Positions 53,856 to 63,055 of a DNA stretch of 64,000 nt are shown in pieces (within the stretch, counting starts at the first letter, position 1; the number at the start of each line of letters is the position of its first letter). This stretch comes from Bacillota bacterium. GTDB taxonomy: Bacteria; Bacillota; Clostridia; Lachnospirales; Lachnospiraceae. The notes below the pieces were generated by a model. It saw only the letters and a list, made by a program, of their open reading frames with translations. It did no database searches and was not told where the DNA came from. Both the position numbers and the translations under genes were made by a program. Where the stretch lies: assembly GCA_023395555.1 (NCBI GenBank), contig JAEWYQ010000041.1:1-64000 (forward strand), written 5' to 3'.

Positions 53856-54241
53856 GTTTCCATGAAACCGGAAACCAATGCCCTAAAGAGTTCGATCATA
53901 AGGGTAGCAGCTCCTGTGAAAGAAAAAGTCCAGTTCTGCTATTACCGGTTAGTGAAAGGGATCTGTGGCATACTATCGTATGCAAGAGAGGGCGTCAGGC
54001 TCTGGTTCAGGACAAAACGTCGTGCATACCGCCAACTTTGCCTTAAGCTGATCATTTAAATAGATAAAAAACAATTTTCCCAAGGCCCGGTTTCAGCGGG
54101 GCTTATTAAAGTATCACTAATCTAAAGCTGTTGTTATAATTTCTTTCAAAAAACGCTAGATTGGCACTTTGGTACGATTTATTCATCTTTCAGTTGCAGT
54201 TTACGGAAACTCAAGTTATATACTAACACCAGGTTAAATGA
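53856..54241 (+). other. Unassigned insert with orphan frame
   Basis: A plus-strand frame at 53862-54059 (KEKVQFCYYRLVKGICGIL ... TKRRAYRQLCLKLII) has base composition unlike its surroundings and may be a transposase tail. It starts exactly where the ABC domain is cut. From 54060 to 54241 nothing is recognisable. Confidence 0.35.
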
Positions 54242-54456
54242 TGAAAAAAAGCCTTGAACAGTCAATCGTCGATGTACATGCTTAGGGAATCTCTGTTATA
54301 ATGACTTTCATTGACAAACTTTTCAGGTTTTCCATACTTACGAGCTTCTATAAGTTTATAGACAATTTTAACCAAAGATCAGTAAGCATATTATTATCTG
54401 TAACATCGGGTATTCAGCGAAAAATCGCTTACACGTTTTTCAACAACAATAAGCAT
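54242..54456 (-). pseudogene. Truncated SdpI-like gene copy (repeat copy D)
   Basis: Carries the last 70 or so codons of the SdpI-like gene, including the MYMDD end, with frame-breaking changes, then joins abruptly to repeat copy B at about 54456. Confidence 0.8.
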
Positions 54457-54900
54457 TTTTGCTTAGACAAGCCTGATGCATATAATAGGAATAGTCAAGG
54501 TCTAAAATAACATAGCACCCTCATTTTTCTCAAAAAATTAACAATAGTAATCAACCCGCACTTTAATTCTTATTTTTTCTTTTTTTGCGGATAATCAACA
54601 GAGCAACAATAACAATCAAAATGATAACAATTACGGATAATAAAAGAGGTGCTTTCCATACATTGACATCAGTAATAATAACCCTCTCTACATATTTCAT
54701 ATCACTTCATTCCCGCCCTTTCTTGGGTTTAAAAAGATTACTTTATCAGCGATTTCTGAGTATTCAAGATTATGTGTTATTAATATTATAATATGATTCT
54801 CCTTTAGAATATTCAAAATATTAAAAAATTGCTGAATACTTACTTTATCAAGAGAGGCTGTTGGTTCATCAAATAAGATGACATCTGAGCCTTTGATTAA
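54457..54900. repeat. Long direct repeat, copy B
   Basis: Counterpart of 51850-52288. It contains copy 2 of the 45-residue membrane protein and the end of the chimeric permease/ATPase gene. Confidence 0.85.
54563..54700 (-). CDS. 45-residue single-span membrane protein, copy 2
   Basis: Same protein as at 51955 with V12 and A33. Its ATG overlaps the stop of the preceding ABC gene (ATGA), so the two are translationally coupled. That coupling ties the peptide to an ABC immunity or export function. N-terminal segment about 17 residues, one membrane helix, basic tail probably in the cytoplasm. Confidence 0.62.
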   Translation of the reverse strand: MKYVERVIITDVNVWKAPLLLSVIVIILIVIVALLIIRKKRKNKN

Positions 54901-55266
54901 ATCTCTTATAATTGCAGTCTTGTGTTTTTCCCCTCCGGAAATTGTTGAAGTTAGGTTTCCGACGATAGTTGTATTTATACTCCATTTCATAAAAACAATA
55001 AACAGTATTATAGGAATTACGGAAAAGCAAAGTGTTGAAGGCAAACTAAAAGAAAGCAATATTAAAAGTAAATCATTGGTATTATTAATATTGATTACTG
55101 CACTCCCGTTTAAGAGCCAACCAATTGCAATTGATAAAACCAATTCTAATATAAAGCATGCAAGAACAAAGCCAATATATAAAAATATGTACGTACCAAT
55201 GTCATACAGCTTTTCATGTGGATTAATTAATATTTTTTTTCTTAAAAATAATGTAAGATATCGCAT
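54697..55266 (-). CDS. Chimeric ORF: ABC permease start fused to half an ATPase
   Basis: About 189 residues. Residues 1-105 are a membrane segment with three helices, like the third subunit of LanFEG-type transporters (MRYLTLFLRKKILINPHEK ... FIVFMKWSI). Then without linker comes the C-terminal half of an NBD (STISGGEKHKTAIIRD, VILFDEPTASLDK, ITHN). Walker A is absent. This looks like an in-frame deletion joining two genes. The start ATG (55266) after GGAGTGG overlaps the upstream permease by 44 nt. Confidence 0.65.
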   Translation of the reverse strand: MRYLTLFLRKKILINPHEKLYDIGTYIFLYIGFVLACFILELVLSIAIGWLLNGSAVININNTNDLLLILLSFSLPSTLCFSVIPIILFIVFMKWSINTTIVGNLTSTISGGEKHKTAIIRDLIKGSDVILFDEPTASLDKVSIQQFFNILNILKENHIIILITHNLEYSEIADKVIFLNPRKGGNEVI

Positions 55267-55987
55267 AAAAAACACCACTCCAAATAAAGATAATTATTAT
55301 ACTTCTCAATAGTTTAGAAGAATCCCAATCTCCAGCATAAACATGATTTCCACTAAACAAATAGGAAGGTATAAATTCTTTAATAGCTTTGACTTGTTCC
55401 AATATTCTCATTAGTATCAGCAAAATCATATAATAAAATAAAGCTTTCATTTGACTTTCTAACATTGAAATGAGTGTAACAAGTGAACAAGTAAATACAA
55501 TCATTAATAAAATAATTATAAAATAACTTCCTAGCCGGCCTTCAATTAAAGACATAAAATTATCTGTATAGTATTTTCCGTTTCTCCCAATCAGGAGATA
55601 AAACAGCCAGCATGATGTAAACAACAAGGCAATATAAAGTATGCTGTAGGTAACTGATAAGCCGGATTTTATTAAGAATATTTGCTTTCTGCTTTTTGCC
55701 ATAGTAAGCACATAAGCAATTGTCCCGTTGTTAAGCTCTGACGCCCAGATTCCAGCGACAGTTACCGCAATAATTATCTGGATTAAAAATAATTCGCTAA
55801 CAAAATTATAGACAAAAACTGAAAAAAACATTCCACCAATTCTTTCAAGTCCTGAGATTATCATAATATCACTATCAGAACCTAAAAGTGATGCAAAAAG
55901 TGCAGAGCATCCTATTATAAAAAATAGAAATATAAAAATTTCTTTTTTGTGTATCATTTTAAAAATTTCAAATTTTAAGACTCTCAT
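55223..55987 (-). CDS. ABC-2 type permease of immunity transporter
   Basis: About 254 residues with six predicted helices, of the LanE/BcrB-like type (MRVLKFEIFKMIHKKEIFIFLFF at the start, long periplasmic-free loops). GGAAAGGAA precedes the ATG at 55987, inside the end of the ATPase gene (20-nt overlap). It pairs with that ATPase. Such transporters protect producers from their own bacteriocin by expelling it from the membrane. Confidence 0.78.
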   Translation of the reverse strand: MRVLKFEIFKMIHKKEIFIFLFFIIGCSALFASLLGSDSDIMIISGLERIGGMFFSVFVYNFVSELFLIQIIIAVTVAGIWASELNNGTIAYVLTMAKSRKQIFLIKSGLSVTYSILYIALLFTSCWLFYLLIGRNGKYYTDNFMSLIEGRLGSYFIIILLMIVFTCSLVTLISMLESQMKALFYYMILLILMRILEQVKAIKEFIPSYLFSGNHVYAGDWDSSKLLRSIIIIFIWSGVFYAISYIIFKKKNIN

Positions 55988-56885
55988 GCACAATTTCCTT
56001 TCCAAAATATTTCTCTAATCCGACTTTCTTATTCTCTATATTTATTAACATGCTTTCTGAATACAGATCAGAAATTAGTTTAAATGATATAGAATCGCTT
56101 TCATTAACAGAAAGAATTCTTTTGTCTTCGGATAAATGCACCTTTTTTCCTAATGCAATGATCTCTTCAGCTATTTTATCAATAGGCTTTTCAAAAATAA
56201 ATTCTGTAATGTTCTCAACGAGGTTTTCCGTTTTATCATGAACAAGAATTTTACCATTTTTTAAAACGGCAACTTCTGAACAAAGCTCTTGAATGTCATT
56301 TAATTGATGGCTTGAGAATATGATTGTACATTTGTGGGCATTATAAAGTTCTCTTATCTTTTGCTTAAATAAATCAGTACCAGAAGGGTCAAGCCCTACA
56401 AGCGGTTCATCAAGTATGAGAATATTAGGTTTTGTGATTAAAGCTTGTGCAAGGCCAACCCTTTGTTTCATTCCAAAAGAAAATTTATTGACTTTCCTTT
56501 TTTTGACTTCACTTAAACTTAGAAAATCCAGAATATTATTTATTTCATTATCAGAATTATTTGTATACTTACCGGATAATATCAAAATTGACTTCAGATT
56601 ATTATAAGTACTTAAGTAAGAATAATAACGAGGTTCAAGCAAAAATCCGACGTTATTTAAAATATGGTCCTCATTGTTATCAACACGCTTGCCTTGAATT
56701 AAGACGGTGCCTTTGCTAACGGTAATTAATCCAAGAATAGATTTAATCAATGTTGTTTTGCCAGCTCCATTTTCCCCAATTAGCCCTAATATTGAGTTCT
56801 CTTTAACAGATAGTGATATTTCCTTTAGTACAGATTTGGTATTATAGGATTTATTAATTCCTTTTACTTCTATAATATTTGACAT
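55968..56885 (-). CDS. ABC ATPase of immunity-type transporter (LanF/BcrA-like)
   Basis: About 305 residues. Walker A GENGAGKTT, signature FSFGMKQRVGLAQ, Walker B ILILDEPLVGLD and H-loop SSHQLN are complete; the FSxGMKQR form is typical of BcrA/LanF. The ATG at 56885 is preceded by GAAAGG. It forms an operon with the permease and probably the chimeric third subunit. Upstream 56904-57189 separates it from the CPBP-ABC gene, so it may have its own promoter. Confidence 0.85.
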   Translation of the reverse strand: MSNIIEVKGINKSYNTKSVLKEISLSVKENSILGLIGENGAGKTTLIKSILGLITVSKGTVLIQGKRVDNNEDHILNNVGFLLEPRYYSYLSTYNNLKSILILSGKYTNNSDNEINNILDFLSLSEVKKRKVNKFSFGMKQRVGLAQALITKPNILILDEPLVGLDPSGTDLFKQKIRELYNAHKCTIIFSSHQLNDIQELCSEVAVLKNGKILVHDKTENLVENITEFIFEKPIDKIAEEIIALGKKVHLSEDKRILSVNESDSISFKLISDLYSESMLINIENKKVGLEKYFGKEIVHESLKI

Positions 56886-57023
56886 AAATTGATTACCTTT
56901 CATTATGTAAATTTTATGTTGTTAGACCATAACTCTTTTCCAAAAGTAAAAAAATATCAAATATCTACTGTAGTAAAGTGGAAAAGTAGCAGGATATCTT
57001 CATCGTCAAGTTATTGAGAGCTT

Positions 57024-57188
57024 TTTGAATTACTGTTGCAATCGCAAAAATTAAAAAACCTGGCCTTTTTGAATCAGTGGCAACCATCAAAACTGCATAT
57101 ACCGTCCGCATTCGTGACCTGGTTCAAAGGAAAAGTACTAAATCAGGGGCTTGATATTCTTTTCAGGCTCCTGATTTTGAGCCACTGA
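57024..57188 (+). pseudogene. Short orphan frame, likely mobile-element tail
   Basis: A 54-codon plus-strand frame without start (NLAFLNQWQPSKLHIPSAF ... VTWFKGKVLNQGLD) ends just before the CPBP-ABC stop. A hairpin (AAATCAGGGGC with its near complement, 57140-57177) covers its end and could terminate the minus-strand operon. Identity is unknown. Confidence 0.3.
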
Positions 57189-57189
57189 C

Positions 57190-60100
57190 TTAGAACTTTT
57201 CTAATCTATTACACATGTTTACGTTTCTTCCTTCTTTTATATTTATTACTTTATGAGCGTCCGCTATACAAGTATCCCTGTGAGATATTAATATGACGGT
57301 ATGATTGTATGATAATTTCTTAATTAAATTATTAATTATTAATTCAGTATCATTATCAAGAGATGAAGTTATTTCATCAAATAAAAACATATGAGGTTTT
57401 CTTAATAATGATCTTGCTATTGATAATCTCTGTTTCTGTCCTTGTGATAAATCAATACCTCCTTCACCTAATTTTGTATTATAACCATTAGGAAGTGTCA
57501 TTATAAAATCATGAATAAATGATTCTTTACATGCTTCATATATATCCTCATCAATTGCATTTGTATTAGCTAATGACAAGTTTTCCTTTACCGTTCCTGT
57601 TATCATAAAAAAATCTTGTGTCACATAAGATATATTTTCGCATAAGATTGTTCGAGGTATACTTCGTAATTCAACCCCATCAATATAAATATTGCCTGTA
57701 TAATTATCAAATAATCCAAATAGCAAATTAAATATAGTAGTTTTGCCTGATCCGCTTTCTCCAATAATAGCTGTTATGTTATTTGGTTGTATTTTAAGAC
57801 TTAAGTTTTGCAGAGTATATACTTCTTCTCTTTCATTATATGTAAATGATACATTATCAAAAATAATGATCCCATCAAATATATTATCTTTTACATGATT
57901 ATTTATATCTTTATCCATTGTCGGATAAAAAATTAATAAATCAAAAACTCTTTTTAATGAAATTATGGCTTCTTGTACTTCTGTATTTAGTCTTGATATT
58001 TTATATAAAGATCCTGTAAACATAGATGAGTAAGTATTAAAAGCAACCATTTCACCCAAAGTTAATTTATTAATAAATATCAAATATGCACTTATAATAA
58101 TTATTATAATATAGCTTACAAAATTAATAAAATAGGATAAGGTATTTGCAGTGGTATTAATAACAACTTTATCTACTCCTATTTTATATAGTCGCTGTAT
58201 ATGTTGTTGATATTTTCCCCCTATCATATTTTCAATATTAAAAATTTTAATCGCTTTAAACCCTTGTAATGTTTCTTGTAAAAAAGATAGATAGTAATCT
58301 TTTCCGTTCTTTAGAATTTTTTCCTTCTTACTAATTATTTTACCAAAAAAGAAAAAAATAACTAATGAAATTGGAAACATTGAAATTAGTATTACAGAAA
58401 GTATCCAATTTATTTTAAATAGAATGAAAGCTATTATAAATGCACTTGCAACATCTATAATTATTAAAACTTTACTGGTTAATATATTGGAAAATGCTCG
58501 AACATCTTGTTCAAGTTTTTCAATAAATTCTCCTTTTTTACTTTTCCAGAATTCATACAATGGTAAGTTAAGTATACCATCAAAAATTTGTTTACAAATA
58601 GTTAATTCAATACTACAAGCTATTTTTATCATTAAATAACTTTGTATAAAATTTATAATAATACCTATTAAAAATATTCCAATAATAATTATCATTATCC
58701 TAGGTAATATATCATAATTATGTAATGTAATATTATCTATAATATCTCCAAATAAAAGTGGTTGTATGTTTTGTAATATAGTATAAATAATTATACAAAT
58801 GAACGAAAATGCAAATCTAATCTTATATGGTTTTAAATATTTAAATGTACTTAATAAAATATCTTTAATACTATCTGTATTAATTTTAGGTATAATAACA
58901 TCATTTTTAGCTTTTACTTTTGCTATCCAAGATTCATTTATAAACTTAGAATTTAATACAATAAACTTACATTTTTTTTGATATAATATTAGTATTACAC
59001 TAATTGGAAGTATTATAAATATAACAGCTATAAATCTATCAAATGTTGAATTAACAGTAGTTTGAGAGAAAAGAGCTGTGGAGTTAATGATTACATTATA
59101 AATAATATGAGCTAAAATAATCGGTAATAATCCTACTCTAATATAGATGATTGCGTATATAATGGAAGGTATAAATAATTCTATTATTCTTGCGTACCAG
59201 GGATATACAGGATAAAAAGTGTGTAATAAACCGAAAATTATAGCTTGAAATAGAACAACTATAAATATAATACTATTTTTAAATTTCATTTTTTTACTAA
59301 TCAGAATAATACTCGCTATTGGAATAGCTCTACAAAGAAGCTCTTCCATAATTCCTGCTCGAATTGCACTTAATACCGGAGTTAACCATGGTAGATAAGT
59401 TGTATTTACTATGAAAGAAGAATCCCCTGATGGTGACCACCAATCAAAATATGAGGTCGTTATATTAAATAATATAATCGTATATAATAACTTAAATATT
59501 ACTAATATATAACCTATAATTACTTGATTGAATATTTGTTTTGATTGAAGCACCTCACGATTAAGTATGCTCCACAATTGTATATGTTTGGGAAAAGCTT
59601 TTCTAGTTAATCCTTCTGCTACTATAACTACAATGGTAAAAATAATAACATTAATAACAAATTGCATTATAATACTTAATATAAGTGAACTATAACTTAC
59701 TGATTTTGGACTTAGTTCATTAGCCGGTAATTGATTTAATTGAGATATTAATTCGAAGCTTGCCATTATTGTTCCTAAAAAAATTGATTTTCTAATAATT
59801 ATAAAATGATTTTTAATTAAATATATAATTCCCAATAAGCAGCAAATAAAAAAATAAAACAAATACATTGATAAGTTTCCGATTTGATAAATTATATTAC
59901 TAAATATTTTTAAATTATTATATTTATTTTTGAATACACTTGGTATATTAATATATTTAAATAATGATGTTATTTGATCTCCTACTACCGATATATTTAC
60001 TCTTAGTGGTATACCTTCTAGGTTTTTATTTTCATATGTATAATTATATTGTACACAACCATTATTTAGGAATAATTTATTACTATCTATAATTATATAA

Positions 60101-60570
60101 TTAGAAAGATTTGTATTTAAATTGTTTTTTGCATATTCAATTATTTTTTTCTCTAATATATTAGTATTTGTATTATTGTAATTTTCTTTATTTAACATTT
60201 CATTGACAAACCCGTAAGGATCCCCTTGTGGTGTCAGATATATTTCTGATTTATTCCCATTATTATTTATAAATTTTATAATCCATTTATACGGAGAATA
60301 AATATCGGTTTTTGATATTTCGTCCACTTTCAGTTTATTAAATTCTAAATAAGCTTTTTCATCTTGGTTCATATCAAATGATGCCATAATTTTACATCCA
60401 TTATAATTTATATTCAACTCATCAGCTAAAATGATAGCATACTCTATAGCTGTTTCTTTATTAATAGAAATTTTTACATCTGAAGTAGAAATTAATTTCA
60501 AAAACAAAAAATAGGCCAAGAAAAGAAGTAATATTAAACTCAATATACTATATTTCTTTAGTTTTCTCAT
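57190..60570 (-). CDS. CPBP intramembrane protease fused to ABC exporter (SkfC-like plus TMD-NBD)
   Basis: 1126 residues in one frame. Residues 1-250 hold a signal-anchor and an extracytoplasmic domain. About 240-535 is a multi-helix CPBP (CAAX/SkfC-type) protease with all three motifs: E409-E410-xxx-R414 (MEELLCR), F446-xxx-H450 (FGLLH) and H488-xxx-N492 (HIIYN). From about 570 on is a complete ABC exporter: six-helix domain, Walker A GESGSGKTT, signature LSQGQKQR, Walker B LFDEITSSLD (Pro replaced by Ile). The N-terminal half corresponds in layout to SkfC of the sporulation killing factor operon. The fusion would join leader cleavage and export in one protein, in the way C39-peptidase ABC transporters do with a different protease. 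It follows the permease by 22 nt. Confidence 0.88.
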   Translation of the reverse strand: MRKLKKYSILSLILLLFLAYFLFLKLISTSDVKISINKETAIEYAIILADELNINYNGCKIMASFDMNQDEKAYLEFNKLKVDEISKTDIYSPYKWIIKFINNNGNKSEIYLTPQGDPYGFVNEMLNKENYNNTNTNILEKKIIEYAKNNLNTNLSNYIIIDSNKLFLNNGCVQYNYTYENKNLEGIPLRVNISVVGDQITSLFKYINIPSVFKNKYNNLKIFSNIIYQIGNLSMYLFYFFICCLLGIIYLIKNHFIIIRKSIFLGTIMASFELISQLNQLPANELSPKSVSYSSLILSIIMQFVINVIIFTIVVIVAEGLTRKAFPKHIQLWSILNREVLQSKQIFNQVIIGYILVIFKLLYTIILFNITTSYFDWWSPSGDSSFIVNTTYLPWLTPVLSAIRAGIMEELLCRAIPIASIILISKKMKFKNSIIFIVVLFQAIIFGLLHTFYPVYPWYARIIELFIPSIIYAIIYIRVGLLPIILAHIIYNVIINSTALFSQTTVNSTFDRFIAVIFIILPISVILILYQKKCKFIVLNSKFINESWIAKVKAKNDVIIPKINTDSIKDILLSTFKYLKPYKIRFAFSFICIIIYTILQNIQPLLFGDIIDNITLHNYDILPRIMIIIIGIFLIGIIINFIQSYLMIKIACSIELTICKQIFDGILNLPLYEFWKSKKGEFIEKLEQDVRAFSNILTSKVLIIIDVASAFIIAFILFKINWILSVILISMFPISLVIFFFFGKIISKKEKILKNGKDYYLSFLQETLQGFKAIKIFNIENMIGGKYQQHIQRLYKIGVDKVVINTTANTLSYFINFVSYIIIIIISAYLIFINKLTLGEMVAFNTYSSMFTGSLYKISRLNTEVQEAIISLKRVFDLLIFYPTMDKDINNHVKDNIFDGIIIFDNVSFTYNEREEVYTLQNLSLKIQPNNITAIIGESGSGKTTIFNLLFGLFDNYTGNIYIDGVELRSIPRTILCENISYVTQDFFMITGTVKENLSLANTNAIDEDIYEACKESFIHDFIMTLPNGYNTKLGEGGIDLSQGQKQRLSIARSLLRKPHMFLFDEITSSLDNDTELIINNLIKKLSYNHTVILISHRDTCIADAHKVINIKEGRNVNMCNRLEKF

Positions 60571-60592
60571 TAGGAGGCCCTCTCACACATTC

Positions 60593-62158
60593 TCAATTTT
60601 TTTTAATTTTCTGTATAAGTTTAGTTAAAATCAAACACGATATCGATATATTAAAATATAAAAATATTATATGAATATTTTTAATGTTATTTGAAATATT
60701 AATAAAATCTAATGGATAAATTTTTAGTATTGGACCTATATACCATAATAAAACAAAAATAACTTCTGAATATTTAGAATTATTAGTTAATGAATTTATG
60801 ATTAAAGACAAAGATGATATTAACATAGCACTTGAAATAAGCAAAATTATACTTAAGTAGTAATGATTATCAAACTTTATAGACTTAATAATAAAAAAGC
60901 TGTTTAAAAGAATATATAGTATAGTATTAGAAAGAAACATTGATAATATATGATAACCTGTATAGTAATGAGTTGAAGAAATAATAGGAGTTATCCTGTT
61001 TTTATACTTCATTACTTTATTTCGAGACCATAATGGTAAAGTACATAGAAAAAGAATAGAAGGTAAAATTTGATTATCATAAATAAAGTTTAAAGAATAT
61101 AAAATTAAAATTATTACATACCATATCCAGAAATATCCATAAGCATTGGCTTTCATATCTGATATAATTAAATTATATAAACTAAATTTTAATTTAATGG
61201 ATTTACATGCATTGTAGTCATTCTTGTTTTTTTCTATTTCATTATTATAATTTTTATCATTATTTAAAAAAATATCCAATTCTAAAATACTATAATCTGA
61301 AGTTTTGCATATAAATGTCCTTCTAAAAAGTATACTTGCAATTATACAAATTATAACTGCGAAGAAAATACACCATACAAATCTAATATAAAACATCTGG
61401 TTAACCCAATCAATACCATTCCATATAAAGGTTGAACTATATTTATCATTACCTATGACTGTATATGACATATTATAATCAGGTATTACATTTTTTAAGT
61501 CTTTCATTATATTCGGTAATATATAACTTGTGCCTATTAAATCAAACACAAACGGCTTGCCTTTAAATGATAGAGATACAAGTGTAATCCATATAAAGAA
61601 ATATATAATATTTCCTAAAGAACCACTTAATACAAAGTTACTATCAAATAAAACTGCAATAGCAGAAATTACAAGTATAGTCGGGGTAGTTATAACTATA
61701 AAAGGCAAAAATATATTATATAAAATTATATTCATATCCTCACCACGAATCACCTGAAGAAATATACACATTATTGACATAATAATTGATATGATAGATA
61801 AGTTTAGAAAATTGCTAAAAAACTTTCCTATACAATATTCTATATTGCTTATAGGGGTACTGGCAATAATTAATCCAATGTTGTTCTTATTATCTTCCGA
61901 TATTGAATTCCTTATGTAATAAAAACCTATTAAACTTAAAAACATAGAGGTTAATAAGGCCACACCGCTTCCTATCCATGACGAATTATAGATGCCTCGA
62001 TACCCATTAAAGTTAAGTACATTTATAATCGAATTGTCTGAAGGCAGATACATTATTGACAATACTATACATAGACCGACAGTACACAAAAATGAGTATT
62101 TTCTAGATTTATGAATAACATTAGTATAAGCTATTCTAGCTATTGTTTTATAATTCAT
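60593..62158 (-). CDS. ABC-2 type permease (SkfF-like)
   Basis: 521 residues with about twelve membrane helices and one large external loop (about 200-260, FVFDLIGTSYILPNIMK). The size and the ATPase pairing fit SkfF, the permease of the sporulation killing factor operon, which exports or protects against the toxin. Its start overlaps the ATPase stop by 4 nt. Very A+T-rich with many ATA codons for Ile, unlike the 13-30 kb genes. Confidence 0.75.
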   Translation of the reverse strand: MNYKTIARIAYTNVIHKSRKYSFLCTVGLCIVLSIMYLPSDNSIINVLNFNGYRGIYNSSWIGSGVALLTSMFLSLIGFYYIRNSISEDNKNNIGLIIASTPISNIEYCIGKFFSNFLNLSIISIIMSIMCIFLQVIRGEDMNIILYNIFLPFIVITTPTILVISAIAVLFDSNFVLSGSLGNIIYFFIWITLVSLSFKGKPFVFDLIGTSYILPNIMKDLKNVIPDYNMSYTVIGNDKYSSTFIWNGIDWVNQMFYIRFVWCIFFAVIICIIASILFRRTFICKTSDYSILELDIFLNNDKNYNNEIEKNKNDYNACKSIKLKFSLYNLIISDMKANAYGYFWIWYVIILILYSLNFIYDNQILPSILFLCTLPLWSRNKVMKYKNRITPIISSTHYYTGYHILSMFLSNTILYILLNSFFIIKSIKFDNHYYLSIILLISSAMLISSLSLIINSLTNNSKYSEVIFVLLWYIGPILKIYPLDFINISNNIKNIHIIFLYFNISISCLILTKLIQKIKKN

Positions 62159-63036
62159 TTTTTACCACCCTTCAAACATGATGTTAAATATAAATAAGCA
62201 TCTTCAAAACTAGGTAACATTTTAGTGGCATTGTATTTAATCGGATCTTTTGAAATTGCTCTTACTTTTTTACCTTTTAAAGTATTAGAAATATTGCTTA
62301 TAACTAAATCGTCTCTAAGTTTATTATATTCCTCAATGGTAAACTCCGCTTCCCATACTTTCCCTTCAGCTTTTAATAATAATTCATCTGGAGTATCATA
62401 ATATAATAAATTACCCTCAATCATTATGGCCACCTTGTTAGCAATAGATTCTAAATCAGCAACTATATGAGTAGAAATAATAACTATTCGATTTTCCGAA
62501 ATATTAGATACCAAATTTCTAAATTCAATTCTTTCTACAGGATCTAGTCCATTTGTAGGTTCGTCTAAAATTAATATTTTAGGATTATTCAATAAAGCCT
62601 GTGCTATACCTAGCCTTTGTTTCATACCACCCGAATAATATCCAATTGGCTGTTTTCTTATTTCATATAAATTTAATAAATCAAGAAGTTCAGATATTCT
62701 GCTTTTAATAATACTAGCGTCGATACCTTTTAAAGAACCAATATATAATAAATTTTCAATAGCATTTAAGTTATTATAAAACCCAAAGTCTTGCGGCAAA
62801 TAACCGAGTACTCTTCTAATTTCATATGGTTTTTTAACAATATTCGTTTCATTATAAAGTATCTCCCCACAGTCTGGTTTCTCTATTGTAGTTATAATTT
62901 TTAATAGTGAAGTTTTTCCTGCTCCATTAGGTCCAAATAAGCCCAGTATACCAGGTTTAATATTAATGTTTAAATTCTTTATAGCATGAACTTCATTATT
63001 ATAAATTCTTTGTATATTTCTTATATCCAGATTCAT
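62155..63036 (-). CDS. ABC ATPase (SkfE-like)
   Basis: 293 residues. Walker A GPNGAGKTS, signature YSGGMKQRLGIAQ, Walker B ILILDEPTNGLD and H-loop STHIV are complete. A C-terminal extension (VWEAEFTIEEYNKLRDDLV) is shared with SkfE/Bcr-type ATPases. GAGGAG lies about seven bases before the ATG. It starts 19 nt after the radical SAM gene and is coupled to the permease. Confidence 0.85.
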   Translation of the reverse strand: MNLDIRNIQRIYNNEVHAIKNLNINIKPGILGLFGPNGAGKTSLLKIITTIEKPDCGEILYNETNIVKKPYEIRRVLGYLPQDFGFYNNLNAIENLLYIGSLKGIDASIIKSRISELLDLLNLYEIRKQPIGYYSGGMKQRLGIAQALLNNPKILILDEPTNGLDPVERIEFRNLVSNISENRIVIISTHIVADLESIANKVAIMIEGNLLYYDTPDELLLKAEGKVWEAEFTIEEYNKLRDDLVISNISNTLKGKKVRAISKDPIKYNATKMLPSFEDAYLYLTSCLKGGKK

Positions 63037-63055
63037 ATGTTAGTCTCCTCGTATA

